Below are positions 1-8,622 of a DNA stretch of 44,140 bases, piece by piece; position 1 is the first letter of the stretch; every line of letters starts with the position of its first letter. Below the pieces are notes generated by a model. The model saw nothing but the letters and a program-made list of their open reading frames with translations. It had not been told where the DNA came from and ran no database searches. The DNA comes from Opitutus sp. GAS368 (lineage in GTDB: Bacteria; Verrucomicrobiota; Verrucomicrobiia; Opitutales; Opitutaceae): assembly GCA_945874455.1 (NCBI GenBank), contig CAMCHO010000017.1:1-44140 (forward strand), in the 5' to 3' direction. Position numbers and translations under genes: made by a program.

Positions 1-1604
1 GTGCCCGGTACGCCGAACGCCGCGAGGGCCGGACCGATGCCGCGCACGACGAAGAGTTTGGCCCGCGCACCGGCGACCACGAACCCGGCGAAATGGGCGT
101 CGCCGTCGGCGCCGGTGAGCGCGCGGCTGGAAATATTGATGAGCCGCGCGCCGAGCGTGAGACGATAGACGAGGATCATCGAATCGGTGCTGAGCGCGGC
201 CTTGAACGCAGCGCCGTCATGAAAGCCGTCTGTAGTGGAAAAATCATTATCATTGCCGACGAAGAGGAAGAAATCATCCGGCGCGGTGGGGTCGAGCGCG
301 GGGGCGAGGGCGAGGCTTTCCCATTTTTCGGCGAGCGTGTTGCTGTTGCTGGAGGAGCTGTTGTTGAGCCCGAATTTCACGAGCTCGGCGTTGTCGTTGA
401 GGTTGATCAGGACAGCGGATGTGGCGGGTGTGACGGACGCGGCGAGCACGCCGTTGGGGGCGACGGCGGTGCTGGTCGTGTCGAAGGCGGTGCCGGCGAT
501 ATTCGTGGCTCCGGTGAGATCGTAGACGAGGATGGCGCGGTACAGGGAGGCGGTCGAACTGGAGCCGCGGCCGTTGCCGTCGCGCGCGAGTACGAGAAAC
601 TGGCGGCTGCTGAGCACCACGAGTTCACCGACGGAGGCGACCTGTTGCACGCCGGCTTGGGTGTAGAGGGGCAGCGGCAAGATCCACTCGCCCTTGAGTG
701 TGGCGGCGGCGGGATTGGAAATGTCGTAGGCGAGGAGGCGCGCGTGGCGGCGCAGGCTGCTGCCACCGGAGCCGCCGTCCTGGCGCGTGGCGGACTGCAT
801 GAGGGCGTAAAGCGTGCGGCCGTCGCCGGACGCGGCGAGGCCCTCGAAGCCCTGATTGTTTTCTCGCCCCGTGGTGGGCTCGCTGGGTGAAGGGGCGGGT
901 TGGCCTGCCGCAGGGTTGTCGGCGGAAAACGAGTCGCGGCCGCTGCGTTTCGGGATCAGGGCTTCGGGCGGACGGATCGCGCCGAGCAAGACCCCGGCGG
1001 CAGAGAAGCGGTAGAGGTAGGGGCCGTATTCATCGCTGATGAAGAACGAGCCGTCGGGCAGGAGGACGAGGCCCTCGGGGTCCACGGAGAGGCGACCGGT
1101 CGAGGCTTGCGGCAGCACGGGAAACCCAAGGCGGGTGCCGAGGCCCGCGGTGGTGGTCGCGGGATCGAGGGAGGTGAGGGCCGTGCCGTTCGACTCGGTG
1201 AGTTTTTTCGTGTCCGCGAGGGAAAGGCCGAGTTGGATTTGATTGGCGGCTCCGTTGGGTGCGGGGGTGAAGGAGAGGTCGAGGCGGTGGGTGCGCGGGG
1301 TGTAGTTGGTTGCCGAGCCCGCCGGGGTGATACCCCGGTCGGGCTGCGCGTAGAGGGTCCCGGTGTAGGTGCCATCGGCCGCGCGGCGCCACGTGCGCAG
1401 GTCGAGCGCGAGGCCCGAGAGCGAACCGAAGGTTTCACCGAACTTGTCCCGCTCCGCTGCGGGGATCCGGCCGACCCCGACGAGACCCTTGTGAGAAATC
1501 GTGGTGCCGCCAAGGGTGACCGTTTGGGCGGCCGCCCTGGGGGTGGCAAGGGACAGGGTGGCGAGGCCGAGCATGGCGGCGAAGGAGGGGACGGTGCGGC
1601 GCAT
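1..1604 (-). CDS. Secreted phytase-like esterase domain protein (C-terminus cut by window edge)
   Basis: The frame runs from an ATG at 1602-1604 down to the left edge without a stop, giving at least 534 residues. It opens with a signal peptide (MRRTVPSFAAMLGLATLSLA, then an AAA-QT cleavage-like site near residue 26). Residues 30-380 contain ETFGSLSGLALD, LYAQPDRGITP, LSVDPEGLVLLPDGSFFISDEYGPYLYRFS and NNQGFEGLAASGD style segments, separated by variable stretches, which is the pattern of the 'esterase-like activity of phytase' family (a beta-propeller). The last visible part (INISSR, then VVRGIGPALAAFG) begins the same C-terminal domain found in the CotH and PhoD proteins of this window. The enzyme is expected outside the cytoplasm; its substrate cannot be read from sequence. 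It is transcribed divergently from the VTC gene with about 100 bp between them. The start is chosen because it places the signal peptide at the N-terminus. Confidence 0.8.
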   Translation of the reverse strand, partial: MRRTVPSFAAMLGLATLSLATPRAAAQTVTLGGTTISHKGLVGVGRIPAAERDKFGETFGSLSGLALDLRTWRRAADGTYTGTLYAQPDRGITPAGSATNYTPRTHRLDLSFTPAPNGAANQIQLGLSLADTKKLTESNGTALTSLDPATTTAGLGTRLGFPVLPQASTGRLSVDPEGLVLLPDGSFFISDEYGPYLYRFSAAGVLLGAIRPPEALIPKRSGRDSFSADNPAAGQPAPSPSEPTTGRENNQGFEGLAASGDGRTLYALMQSATRQDGGSGGSSLRRHARLLAYDISNPAAATLKGEWILPLPLYTQAGVQQVASVGELVVLSSRQFLVLARDGNGRGSSSTASLYRAILVYDLTGATNIAGTAFDTTSTAVAPNGVLAASVTPATSAVLINLNDNAELVKFGLNNSSSSNSNTLAEKWESLALAPALDPTAPDDFFLFVGNDNDFSTTDGFHDGAAFKAALSTDSMILVYRLTLGARLINISSRALTGADGDAHFAGFVVAGARAKLFVVRGIGPALAAFGVPG

Positions 1605-1702
1605 GGCGCGGTGTTAACGCCCTCGGGGCGAACAAGTCGAATGCATTTCACTCGTATTTTTGAGTTGCGTGCGCCCACCGCTGCCGCGGAATAAATCTTC
1701 CC

Positions 1703-2554
1703 ATGTTGCTCGATAAAGCCCAGCGGCAGCGCCGCGAGATTAAATATATCATCACCGAAGATCTGGCTTTGGCGATTCGTAGCTACCTCAGCAATTATTT
1801 GGAAGCCGACGAGTTTGCGGCCGGCAAGCCGGACAATTCCTACCAGGTCCATACGCTCTATCTCGATTCCGACCAACTGGCGACGTATCGAGCGGCCAAC
1901 GAGGGCGAGCGCAACCGCTTCAAGCTGCGGATTCGTTACTACGACAATAGTGATTCTTCGCCCGTTTGTTTTGAAATCAAACGGCGGATTAACGAGGGGA
2001 TTGTGAAGCACCGCGCCCGGGTGCACCGCCATGCCGTGAGTCCGTTGCTGGCCGGTGAAAGCCCGGTGCCCGCACACCTCTTCAAGTGGAATCCGCAGCA
2101 ATGGGAAGACCTGTTGACGTTCTGGCAGTTGGTCGAGCGACTCCAGGCCGCGCCGCGCGCACACAACGCCTACATGCGCGAGGCCTATGTCAATTCCGAG
2201 GCGACCGTGCGCGTGACGCTGGATCGCTCCGTCCGCATGGGGCCCGAGTTCGGGCTCGATCTGGGCACCGACCTGGCCGACGGCATCGAGGTATTTGCCG
2301 GCACCGTGATCCTCGAGCTGAAATTTACCGACCGCATGCCGATGTGGATGATTGAGATGGTGCGAGGCTTCGAGCTGAAGAGTTCGGGTGCCGCCAAATA
2401 TGTCCAAGGCGTCGAACTTTTGGGCGAGCACAAGGTGGCCCGCCGTCTCTCTGGTTTCGAGTGGGGCAATGCCGTTGTTTCCACTGCCACGAGTGCCCCG
2501 TGGCTTGATGCTTCCGCGTCCGTCCGTGGCGCACTAGGTCCCAATCGCACATGA
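1703..2554 (+). CDS. VTC domain-containing protein (polyphosphate polymerase-like)
   Basis: The 283-residue product resembles the VTC domain, the catalytic fold of the yeast vacuolar polyphosphate polymerase and of the triphosphate tunnel metalloenzymes. Visible features fit: an early REIKYII strand, YQVHTLYLDS, the basic strands RFKLRIRYY and VCFEIKRR (tunnel-facing Arg and Lys), a central EAYVNSEATVRVTLDRSVR, and the acidic VILELKF strand near residues 210-220, followed by SSGAAKYVQGVELL. No signal peptide or membrane segment is present, so it should be cytoplasmic. The stop overlaps the start of the DUF4956 gene (ATGA at 2551-2554), indicating translational coupling. The family often sits beside DUF4956 and CotH genes, as here. 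Activity on polyphosphate is inferred from the family and is not proven for bacterial homologues of this kind. Confidence 0.85.
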   Translation: MLLDKAQRQRREIKYIITEDLALAIRSYLSNYLEADEFAAGKPDNSYQVHTLYLDSDQLATYRAANEGERNRFKLRIRYYDNSDSSPVCFEIKRRINEGIVKHRARVHRHAVSPLLAGESPVPAHLFKWNPQQWEDLLTFWQLVERLQAAPRAHNAYMREAYVNSEATVRVTLDRSVRMGPEFGLDLGTDLADGIEVFAGTVILELKFTDRMPMWMIEMVRGFELKSSGAAKYVQGVELLGEHKVARRLSGFEWGNAVVSTATSAPWLDASASVRGALGPNRT

Positions 2555-3234
2555 ATGCCCTCCTCCAAGGCGACCACGCCTCCGCCCCCACCCCTTTTCA
2601 CGCGCTGATCGTCGCCCTGACGCTGGCCTATCTCTTCGGCCAGATGATCGCCTGGGTTTATGTCTTTACGCACTCGGGCGTCTCTTATTCGCGCTCGTTT
2701 GTCGTCTCCTTAATTGTGCTGCCGGTGCTCGTGTCCCTCGTGTTGATCGTGATGTCCAATAATATCATCACGGCCTTCGGATTGATTGCGGTGTTTGCAG
2801 TGGTCCGATTTCGCAATGCACTGCGTGACACCTTGGACACCTGCTATGTGCTGGCCGTGATCATCCTCGGCACGGCGTGCGGGACCCAGAAATTTTCCTC
2901 GGCGATTGTCGGCGCCATCGCTCTCAGTGGCTTGTTCGTGTTTCTCTGGATGACGGCTTCCGGCACGCGCCACCGTTTCGATCTCATTTTGAATCTGCGT
3001 TGGACGCGGCCCGCCGCGGAATTGACGGAGGTGAGCCAGCTCCTCAACCGCCACAGTCTGCGCGTGCACATCGCCAATCAACATTTCGGAAAAGGCGCCG
3101 AAGCCGCCAATCTTTCCTATCGGCTGCTACTGCGTGATCCGGCGCGAGCCGCCGAACTTTTGAGCGAACTGTCTGAGGTGGCGGGCGTCGACCGTGTGTC
3201 GAGCGTGCAGGCGGCGGACGAATCCGAAATTTAA
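2551..3234 (+). CDS. DUF4956 domain-containing membrane protein
   Basis: The 227-residue product has an N-terminal membrane half and a soluble C-terminal half. Hydrophobic segments are visible at about residues 18-40, 49-72, 74-84 and 95-130. The stretch AFGLIAVFAVVRFRNALRDT, which joins the second and third hydrophobic blocks, is characteristic of the DUF4956 family. The tail (residues 150-227) holds a small alpha/beta domain with LLNRHSLRVHIANQH and ELLSELSEVAGVDRVSSVQ, which looks like a ferredoxin-like or ACT-like sensor fold. It overlaps the VTC gene by four bases and is followed within five bases by the membrane-fusion gene, so the three probably form one operon. Its function is unknown; it may be the membrane partner of the VTC enzyme (inference). 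Confidence 0.85.
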   Translation: MNALLQGDHASAPTPFHALIVALTLAYLFGQMIAWVYVFTHSGVSYSRSFVVSLIVLPVLVSLVLIVMSNNIITAFGLIAVFAVVRFRNALRDTLDTCYVLAVIILGTACGTQKFSSAIVGAIALSGLFVFLWMTASGTRHRFDLILNLRWTRPAAELTEVSQLLNRHSLRVHIANQHFGKGAEAANLSYRLLLRDPARAAELLSELSEVAGVDRVSSVQAADESEI

Positions 3235-3238
3235 CTCC

Positions 3239-4339
3239 ATGGACTCACGTAATCTTTCGCCGATCCCCACGCCGCCGGCCCAACGCTGGCGCGAAGTCCG
3301 TTTGCTTTACCTGCCGCGGGCGATGTTCATCGCCGCGACGCTGCTCGTCGCGTGGATGTGGAGCGGTGTGGTGGCCCCGTCGGCCATCGTGGCGGAAGCG
3401 TCCATCGTCGGCGCGGACTTGCGCGCGAATCAGGCCGGGGTGATCGCGAGTTTGAAGGTTTCACTCGGCCAAACGGTGCGAGCCGGTGAGGTGGTCGGAC
3501 ACGTGGCCGCCGCCAATCCACGGTTGCTCGACTCGACGCTCGCCGTGATCCGGGCCGAAGTCGGCATGTTGGCGGTCAGCATGGTTGGCGCGACGGATCG
3601 GCAACGGGTCGCGCTGGAATTTGAGCGGATGCAACTCGACTGGATGAACCATCGGGTGGAGCGCGCCGCCCTGCAAGGGCACTTACAGCAAGCTGAGTCG
3701 GATTTGGCGCGGGCCGAACCGCTGCATCGTGCGCGTTTGATCACCGAGGAAGTCTATGCGCAATTGAAGATTACGCGGGGCAGCTTGGTCGCCCAGTTGG
3801 AAGAGAAAAACCAATTGATCGTGCGGCTTGAGCCCGTGTTGAAAGGCATGGTTGCGGCGGATCCGCAGGCGGCTGGCTTGTCGGGCGAGTCCGCCCTGGC
3901 GGCGGCGATCAAAGTGCAGGAGGCCAAACTGCGGCTCGCGGAGGAAGAGCTTTCGCCGGTGCCACTGGTCGCGCCCATCGACGGAGTGGTCGGACTCATG
4001 CTGCGGCGTGCGGGTGAAACTGTCGTGGCGGGGGAAGTCATCTTGCGGGTCACGGCCATCAAGCCGGAGCGCGTCACGGGGTATTTGCGGCAGCCTTTGA
4101 CCATCGACCCGAAGCCGGGGATGGCTGCGGAAATTCGCACGCGCACCAATCCCGTGCAGGTGGCGGCGACGACCATTACGCACGTCAGCGCCACGTTGGA
4201 GGCCATTTCACCGACCGTGCTCGCCGCCATGCGGCTCCCGCTGGTGCCGACACCGGAGACGGCACTGCGCGTGGATTTTGCACTGCCCGCCGGTCTCGCC
4301 CTGCGCCCCGGCGAACATGTCGACGTGGTAATTCACTGA
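3239..4339 (+). CDS. HlyD-like periplasmic adaptor / membrane-fusion protein
   Basis: With the ATG at 3239 the product has 366 residues; an upstream in-frame start at 3194 would overlap the DUF4956 gene by 40 bases and add 15 unlikely residues. A short cytoplasmic tail is followed by one membrane segment (about residues 19-42, PRAMFIAATLLVAWMW). Then come a lipoyl-like half (QAGVIASLKVSLGQTVRAGEVV), a long charged helical hairpin (about residues 95-215, coiled-coil-like) and the second lipoyl half (APIDGVVGLMLRRAGETVVAGE), followed by a beta-barrel region. This is the layout of HlyD/EmrA adaptor proteins that link an inner-membrane pump to an outer-membrane channel. No transporter or outer-membrane factor is encoded next to it, so its role with the VTC and DUF4956 products, perhaps in envelope assembly, is open. 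Confidence 0.8.
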   Translation: MDSRNLSPIPTPPAQRWREVRLLYLPRAMFIAATLLVAWMWSGVVAPSAIVAEASIVGADLRANQAGVIASLKVSLGQTVRAGEVVGHVAAANPRLLDSTLAVIRAEVGMLAVSMVGATDRQRVALEFERMQLDWMNHRVERAALQGHLQQAESDLARAEPLHRARLITEEVYAQLKITRGSLVAQLEEKNQLIVRLEPVLKGMVAADPQAAGLSGESALAAAIKVQEAKLRLAEEELSPVPLVAPIDGVVGLMLRRAGETVVAGEVILRVTAIKPERVTGYLRQPLTIDPKPGMAAEIRTRTNPVQVAATTITHVSATLEAISPTVLAAMRLPLVPTPETALRVDFALPAGLALRPGEHVDVVIH

Positions 4340-4383
4340 GGGACCGCTGGGTGCGGCGACCAGAATGTCGCGGTTCCGTCGGC

Positions 4384-4412
4384 GGGGCGACATTCCTGTC
4401 GCCCCCTCTTTC
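4384..4412. terminator. Perfect 9-bp hairpin between convergent genes
   Basis: GGGGCGACA at 4384-4392 and its exact reverse complement TGTCGCCCC at 4397-4405 enclose a four-base loop (TTCC). A pyrimidine-rich CTCTTT follows on the plus strand. It lies between the ends of the convergent adaptor gene (stop at 4339) and CotH gene (stop at 4420), where a bidirectional terminator is expected. A second, weaker GCGAC/GTCGC pair sits just upstream at about 4356-4371, which suggests a repeat-type hairpin element and not a plain terminator. The T-run is short, so termination strength is uncertain. Confidence 0.6.
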
Positions 4413-4419
4413 GTGGCAC

Positions 4420-7400
4420 TTACGGCACCTCGTAAATTTCGAACAGGATGACGCCGCTCGCGCCGGCCTTGCCGGTGATTTGCGCGGTGTAAGGCCCCTC
4501 GGCGAGCGTGAGCAACAGGACGGCGTCCTTGCTATCAGAGGGCAGGGCGAATCCACCCACGGCCGCGGTGGCGGCGGCGACTTCGATCGTCGTGGCACCC
4601 GCGCTACCGCGGGTACTCCAGTCATCATTGGTCGCCACCTGCACGCTCGCCTTGTCGAATAGCGTGAGCACGGGGTCGGCCAAAGTGCCCGCCACGCCGA
4701 ACCCGCCGAGCGTGGGGCCGATGGCACGGATGAGGAGACGTTTGGGTCCGGGGCCGCGCACCACGACACCGCCGATCAATACCTCGTCGCCGCCACGCAC
4801 AAGGCCACGGGTTGAGAGGTTGAGCGTGCGGCCGATCCCGGGGTCGATCTCATAGAGCTCCGCCAAACCGACGCCGGTGCCGCTCGTGGCGCTTGAAATT
4901 TGCAGCGTGAATTGGCCCGCGGGGAGGCGGGCGAGGAGGGCGGCGTCTTTGCTCCCTTTCGCGAACGGGAATGCACCGACGAATTTGGTCAGATCGGCAA
5001 TGTCGTCGGCGTCCGGGCCGGTCTCCCACGCGCTGTTGCGGGCGAGTTCGCGACCACGGGAGTCGAGGATGCGCAGGACCGGTTGCGCGAGCGCTCCGGC
5101 GACGCCGAAACCGGTCAGGGCGGGGCCGACGGCGCGCGCGAGGTATTGCTTGCCGGCGGTGTCGTTTACGACGACGCCGGCGATCAGGATATTTTCATCC
5201 GAGCCGATGAAACCGCGGCTGGACAAGTTTGCGAGGCGCGGACGAGGGGCGAGGGGAGGGGATCGCGCGCCGCCCACCGCGGAACTCCACGTCGTGGTAG
5301 GCCCGTCCGTAGTGGTAAAATTGGGACGATAGCTGCGGGCCTGGAGATCGGCGGTGGCTGGGACGGTCACGGCGGTGGAGGACAGGCGCACTGCGTGGGC
5401 CAAGAGGCCGCCAAAGGCGCGCGGGTCGGTGCCGTCGGTGGTGTAGGCGAGCTGGGTGCCCGGGGCCGGCGTCACCACGAGGGTGCCGGCACCGGCGACG
5501 ACGGTCGGGGGTGCCGCGAAATGGTCATCAATCCAGATGGCGCGACGGGCCAGCCAAGATTTCAGCGCATCAATCTCACCCTGCCAAGCGCCGCCGAAGC
5601 GGGGTGCGTTATCCGGCCAGCGGGCGGCGTCGCGCGCGGCCGCCGCGGGACCGATTTGGGCGGCTAGAGAATCGACGAGCGTGGCGAGGCTTGGCGCGGA
5701 GAGTTCTGTGCGGCGCAGCAGTTGCCAGCGGTCTACCCACGCCTGCAGGAACTCTGGGTCTTGGGCGAGGAGGCCCCACCAACCGTAGTTCCAGAAATCG
5801 GTGGCTCCGTTGTCGCCCTGCCAGACTTCGTGGTTTTGCGACCGCGGATCACCGCCGCCCAAGGCTCGGTCAAAATCCCAGACTGGACCGGCCTGGAGGC
5901 GACCTTCGCGATCCTTGGTCATGTAGGTGCTGCGGACCAGACCATCGACGTTCATTCCAAGGACGTTCAGGATGTGGTGGTCGACCCAAGATGCGCGGTC
6001 GATGTAGTCGAGGTGCGTGCGATCTTTCCACCCGGAGGCGAGATTGGCCGTCAGGGCATCGTCGAACTGTTGAAAATAATTACTGATGTAGTCCCGTTGC
6101 GAGGGGTGCAAATCGGCGAGTTTGGGTTGGCTGACCCCGAGGGCGAAGGGCAGGCCGGGGAAGCCACGCCGCAGCTGGAAATTAAATTCGTTGCTGTCCG
6201 GCAGATCGAGTTTGAGGAGGTAGCCGCCGGTGATTTTTTTCGTGCCGAGGTCGTTGGGTGCGAGCTTCGCGAGGTCCACGCGCTTGCTGTCGATGCGCAA
6301 CGAATCGGTCAGAATGTAGATGCCCACATAGTCGCTCTGATCGAGGTCGCCGCCATTGGCGTTGAAGAACAATTCCACCATCTGGGTGCGCGGTGCCCAG
6401 CGGCCGAGCCGGTTACTCAGGGCGTAAATGAAGGCGTTGTTGAGAAACGTGCGGTCGTAATTCCAAGGACCGATCAGCGTCCAGTTCTCGAACGTGGGTA
6501 GTCCGTAGAGGGGCAGCGGGTTGTCGCGGCCCAAGGTGTCGTCGAGTCGCAGGGTGAAACTTTTCTTGGGGAAATCGGCGGAAGAGGCGCCGCGCACGTT
6601 GGTGGTAATGGAACTCAGCGCGGTCGGCGGTACCGTCATCGCGGTGTTGCCGGTGGCCGGACGAGACCACGTGTAAATCCAGCCGGGGCGCACGTTGTCA
6701 CTTTTCACGAGCGAACTGGTGCCGTGGGTGTCGATCACCATCAATGGCAGTTGGCTGGAAAACGTATCGATCCGCGCACTACCGGTCGTGGCCAACCGCA
6801 CATAGTGCGCGGTGGCGGGAAAGCCGGTGGCGAGATTGTCCGCACCGTAGATCATGGCCCGCACAATCGACGAAGTCGAAACCGTGAGGGGTCCCGTGTA
6901 GATCATCGCCGTCGGGCCGGGCTCCGGGACGGTGGCACCGGTCGTCGTGGGAGGCGCGATCACGTAGCGAATCCGCTGGCCCGCCGTCGCGCCGGACAGG
7001 GTGACCGTGATGGTGTCGGTGAACGGGCCGGACGCGCGGGAGAAGACCACGCGTTCGGTCAGCAGGAAGGTATTCGGTCCTCCATTACGCGCAGTGGGCG
7101 TCGGAGTGCGGAAAAAGCTCCGCGTCGATTCCTCGCCGGAGCCGGTGGGCTGGGTCACGCCGTAGGACACGTCGACCAATTGCGGGGGATACGCGGGGGC
7201 AAACTCGGTGGTGGCGGTGGTGCCGTCCGGTTTGATGAGGGCGAGGTAGCCGCCCTCGGCGCTCAGGACGAAATTGGTGTGCAGGGGCTTCGCAGGATCG
7301 CGGCGATTTTCGTTCGAGGCCCAGACGATCAGGTAACCGCCTGCAGGCAGCGTCACGGCGGGAAATTGCCATTTCGTTTTGAGCGCTGCGTTGTCGGTGA

Positions 7401-7605
7401 GATACCAACCGGCGAGGTTGGCCGGCGTGGCGTCCGGATTGAACACCTCGATCCAGTCCGAGAACGCGCCGTCGTTGTCGGCGTTGGTCTTCGTGTTGGC
7501 CGCGAGAAATTCGGTGATGATGGGATCGGCGCGTATGGCGCTGGGAAAACCGAGGGCGAGGGCGAGCGGGAGCAGGGCCCATGGGGGTAGCTTGGTGCGA
7601 CACAT
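4420..7605 (-). CDS. Secreted CotH-kinase protein with lamin-tail domain and two C-terminal repeats
   Basis: The start is placed at the ATG at 7603-7605, which gives a 1061-residue protein with a signal peptide (LLPLALALGF, cleavage near residue 26); the open frame continues further upstream but without any signal. Residues 28-135 form a lamin-tail domain (IITEFLAANT, DWIEVFNPDA, LAGWYLTDN). Residues 350-640 match the CotH spore-coat kinase family, with KKSFTLRL, NWTLIGPWNYDRT, YVGIYILTDSLRID and the hallmark AGPVWDFDRALGG near residue 570. A chitobiase-like C-terminal fold follows near residue 705 (LAYTTDGTDP). From about residue 788 two tandem copies of the verrucomicrobial C-terminal domain end the protein. 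CotH in Bacillus phosphorylates coat proteins; this homologue should act in the envelope or outside. It converges on the VTC-DUF4956-adaptor operon. Confidence 0.9.
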   Translation of the reverse strand: MCRTKLPPWALLPLALALGFPSAIRADPIITEFLAANTKTNADNDGAFSDWIEVFNPDATPANLAGWYLTDNAALKTKWQFPAVTLPAGGYLIVWASNENRRDPAKPLHTNFVLSAEGGYLALIKPDGTTATTEFAPAYPPQLVDVSYGVTQPTGSGEESTRSFFRTPTPTARNGGPNTFLLTERVVFSRASGPFTDTITVTLSGATAGQRIRYVIAPPTTTGATVPEPGPTAMIYTGPLTVSTSSIVRAMIYGADNLATGFPATAHYVRLATTGSARIDTFSSQLPLMVIDTHGTSSLVKSDNVRPGWIYTWSRPATGNTAMTVPPTALSSITTNVRGASSADFPKKSFTLRLDDTLGRDNPLPLYGLPTFENWTLIGPWNYDRTFLNNAFIYALSNRLGRWAPRTQMVELFFNANGGDLDQSDYVGIYILTDSLRIDSKRVDLAKLAPNDLGTKKITGGYLLKLDLPDSNEFNFQLRRGFPGLPFALGVSQPKLADLHPSQRDYISNYFQQFDDALTANLASGWKDRTHLDYIDRASWVDHHILNVLGMNVDGLVRSTYMTKDREGRLQAGPVWDFDRALGGGDPRSQNHEVWQGDNGATDFWNYGWWGLLAQDPEFLQAWVDRWQLLRRTELSAPSLATLVDSLAAQIGPAAAARDAARWPDNAPRFGGAWQGEIDALKSWLARRAIWIDDHFAAPPTVVAGAGTLVVTPAPGTQLAYTTDGTDPRAFGGLLAHAVRLSSTAVTVPATADLQARSYRPNFTTTDGPTTTWSSAVGGARSPPLAPRPRLANLSSRGFIGSDENILIAGVVVNDTAGKQYLARAVGPALTGFGVAGALAQPVLRILDSRGRELARNSAWETGPDADDIADLTKFVGAFPFAKGSKDAALLARLPAGQFTLQISSATSGTGVGLAELYEIDPGIGRTLNLSTRGLVRGGDEVLIGGVVVRGPGPKRLLIRAIGPTLGGFGVAGTLADPVLTLFDKASVQVATNDDWSTRGSAGATTIEVAAATAAVGGFALPSDSKDAVLLLTLAEGPYTAQITGKAGASGVILFEIYEVP

Positions 7606-8082
7606 ATTCGCGCGATCCGAACAGTGCCCCGTGGCGCAAGCAATTCCGCAATCGAGGTGATCGCGGGCCCGGTTCATTCGCGTTGAGTCCGATTCCGGGA
7701 ACCATGCTTCGCTTGGTTTGAACGGTGGGAGCGAGCGTGTTTGCGACCGCTGAAGGAGCCTCGAATGCGTGGCTACAGACAACCGGGTTGGCGGGTAGCT
7801 GTTTGATCGCACGCGAGGACAGGAAGCCGAAGAGCTTGCCGCAGGAAGCGACCAAGCAGCGGAGGACACGCGGTTGACCGGTAGGGGAAGCGAGAAAGAC
7901 CAACCATGACACCGCCGACATGAAAAGAGACCGGGGCAACGCCTCGGCGCGAGGTGGACGAAACCTACAGACGCCACGCGGCGGAGGGAACCTTTCATGG
8001 CGAACGCACGGTGATCGCCGTCGCGAAGGAATGGGAGCTGCCGCCTTGCCACGTCTATGACTAGCGCACGTTTGGCCCCCAT
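7606..8082. other. Gap with no supported gene
   Basis: This 477-bp stretch separates the CotH start from the IS3 remnant. The CotH frame remains open through it, but the translation is arginine- and serine-rich without recognisable domains, so I treat it as upstream non-coding sequence. The plus-strand part near 7955-8060 (reading TYRRHAAEGTFHGERT) is open for a short way but ends in a stop and matches no family I know; it may be decayed mobile DNA associated with the transposase remnant. No clear promoter or hairpin was picked out. Confidence 0.5.
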
Positions 8083-8503
8083 CGGTGCTCGCTGACCGAC
8101 TGCACCGACCTGAAAACGGCGGAAGCTTGGGTCTATTTGGCGGCCCTCACCGACGCCCTGCAGCGTTGGCAACCCGCCGCTGGACGCCTCCATCACTCGG
8201 ATCGCGGCCGCCAGTATGTCGACGGCGACTACATCGCGGCGCTCCGCTCTGCCGGCATCGACCGCAGCATGAGCTGCGCTGGTAATTGCTACGACAATGC
8301 CGCCAGGGAATCGTTTTCGAGTGCCCTGAAGTCCGATCCCGGACTGGCTGAGGCGATTGCCAGTCAGCCGCAACCACACCGAGCTTGCCGTCTGCGATTA
8401 CATCGAGACCTTCTACAGAGCGAAGAGGCGCCACAACTCGCATGGTTATGTCTCCCCTGTGGTGTCCGAAAAGCAACCAACCCTAAACATCAAAGCCGCT
8501 TGA
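8083..8503 (+). pseudogene. IS3-family transposase (OrfB) remnant
   Basis: Frame starting at 8083 reads CSLTDCTDLKTAEAWVYLAA, which matches the region of the first catalytic Asp of IS3-type OrfB (usual TD-x-TY-x-T-x-x-GW-x-YLA). About 30 residues normally separating this from the second Asp are missing, and the frame runs straight into LHHSDRGRQYVDGDYIAALR and then NCYDNAARESFSSALKSD. A +1 shift near 8366 is needed to continue with ELAVCDYIETFYRAKRRHNS and the stop at 8501-8503. The internal deletion, the frameshift and the absence of the N-terminal part and of OrfA show it is dead. A related remnant lies in the opposite orientation at about 11635-11885. Confidence 0.85.
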
Positions 8504-8622
8504 ATGAGTGTCTATTTTTCGAAGCAAGTCCAGTGACCCTCTTTCAATTGCACACGCTCGGCTCAGAGGGCCGCATCTCCCCGGGGCTGGTTTGAAACGC
8601 GCGGCCGAAAAGACTGCGGACT

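Noticed and set aside
93-1694. Two consecutive plus-strand open frames
   Set aside because: They are Gly/Glu/Arg-rich antisense readings of the phytase-like gene.
956-2431. 491-codon open frame on the minus strand
   Set aside because: Its first half is antisense to the VTC gene and the second half is an out-of-frame reading of the phytase-like gene.
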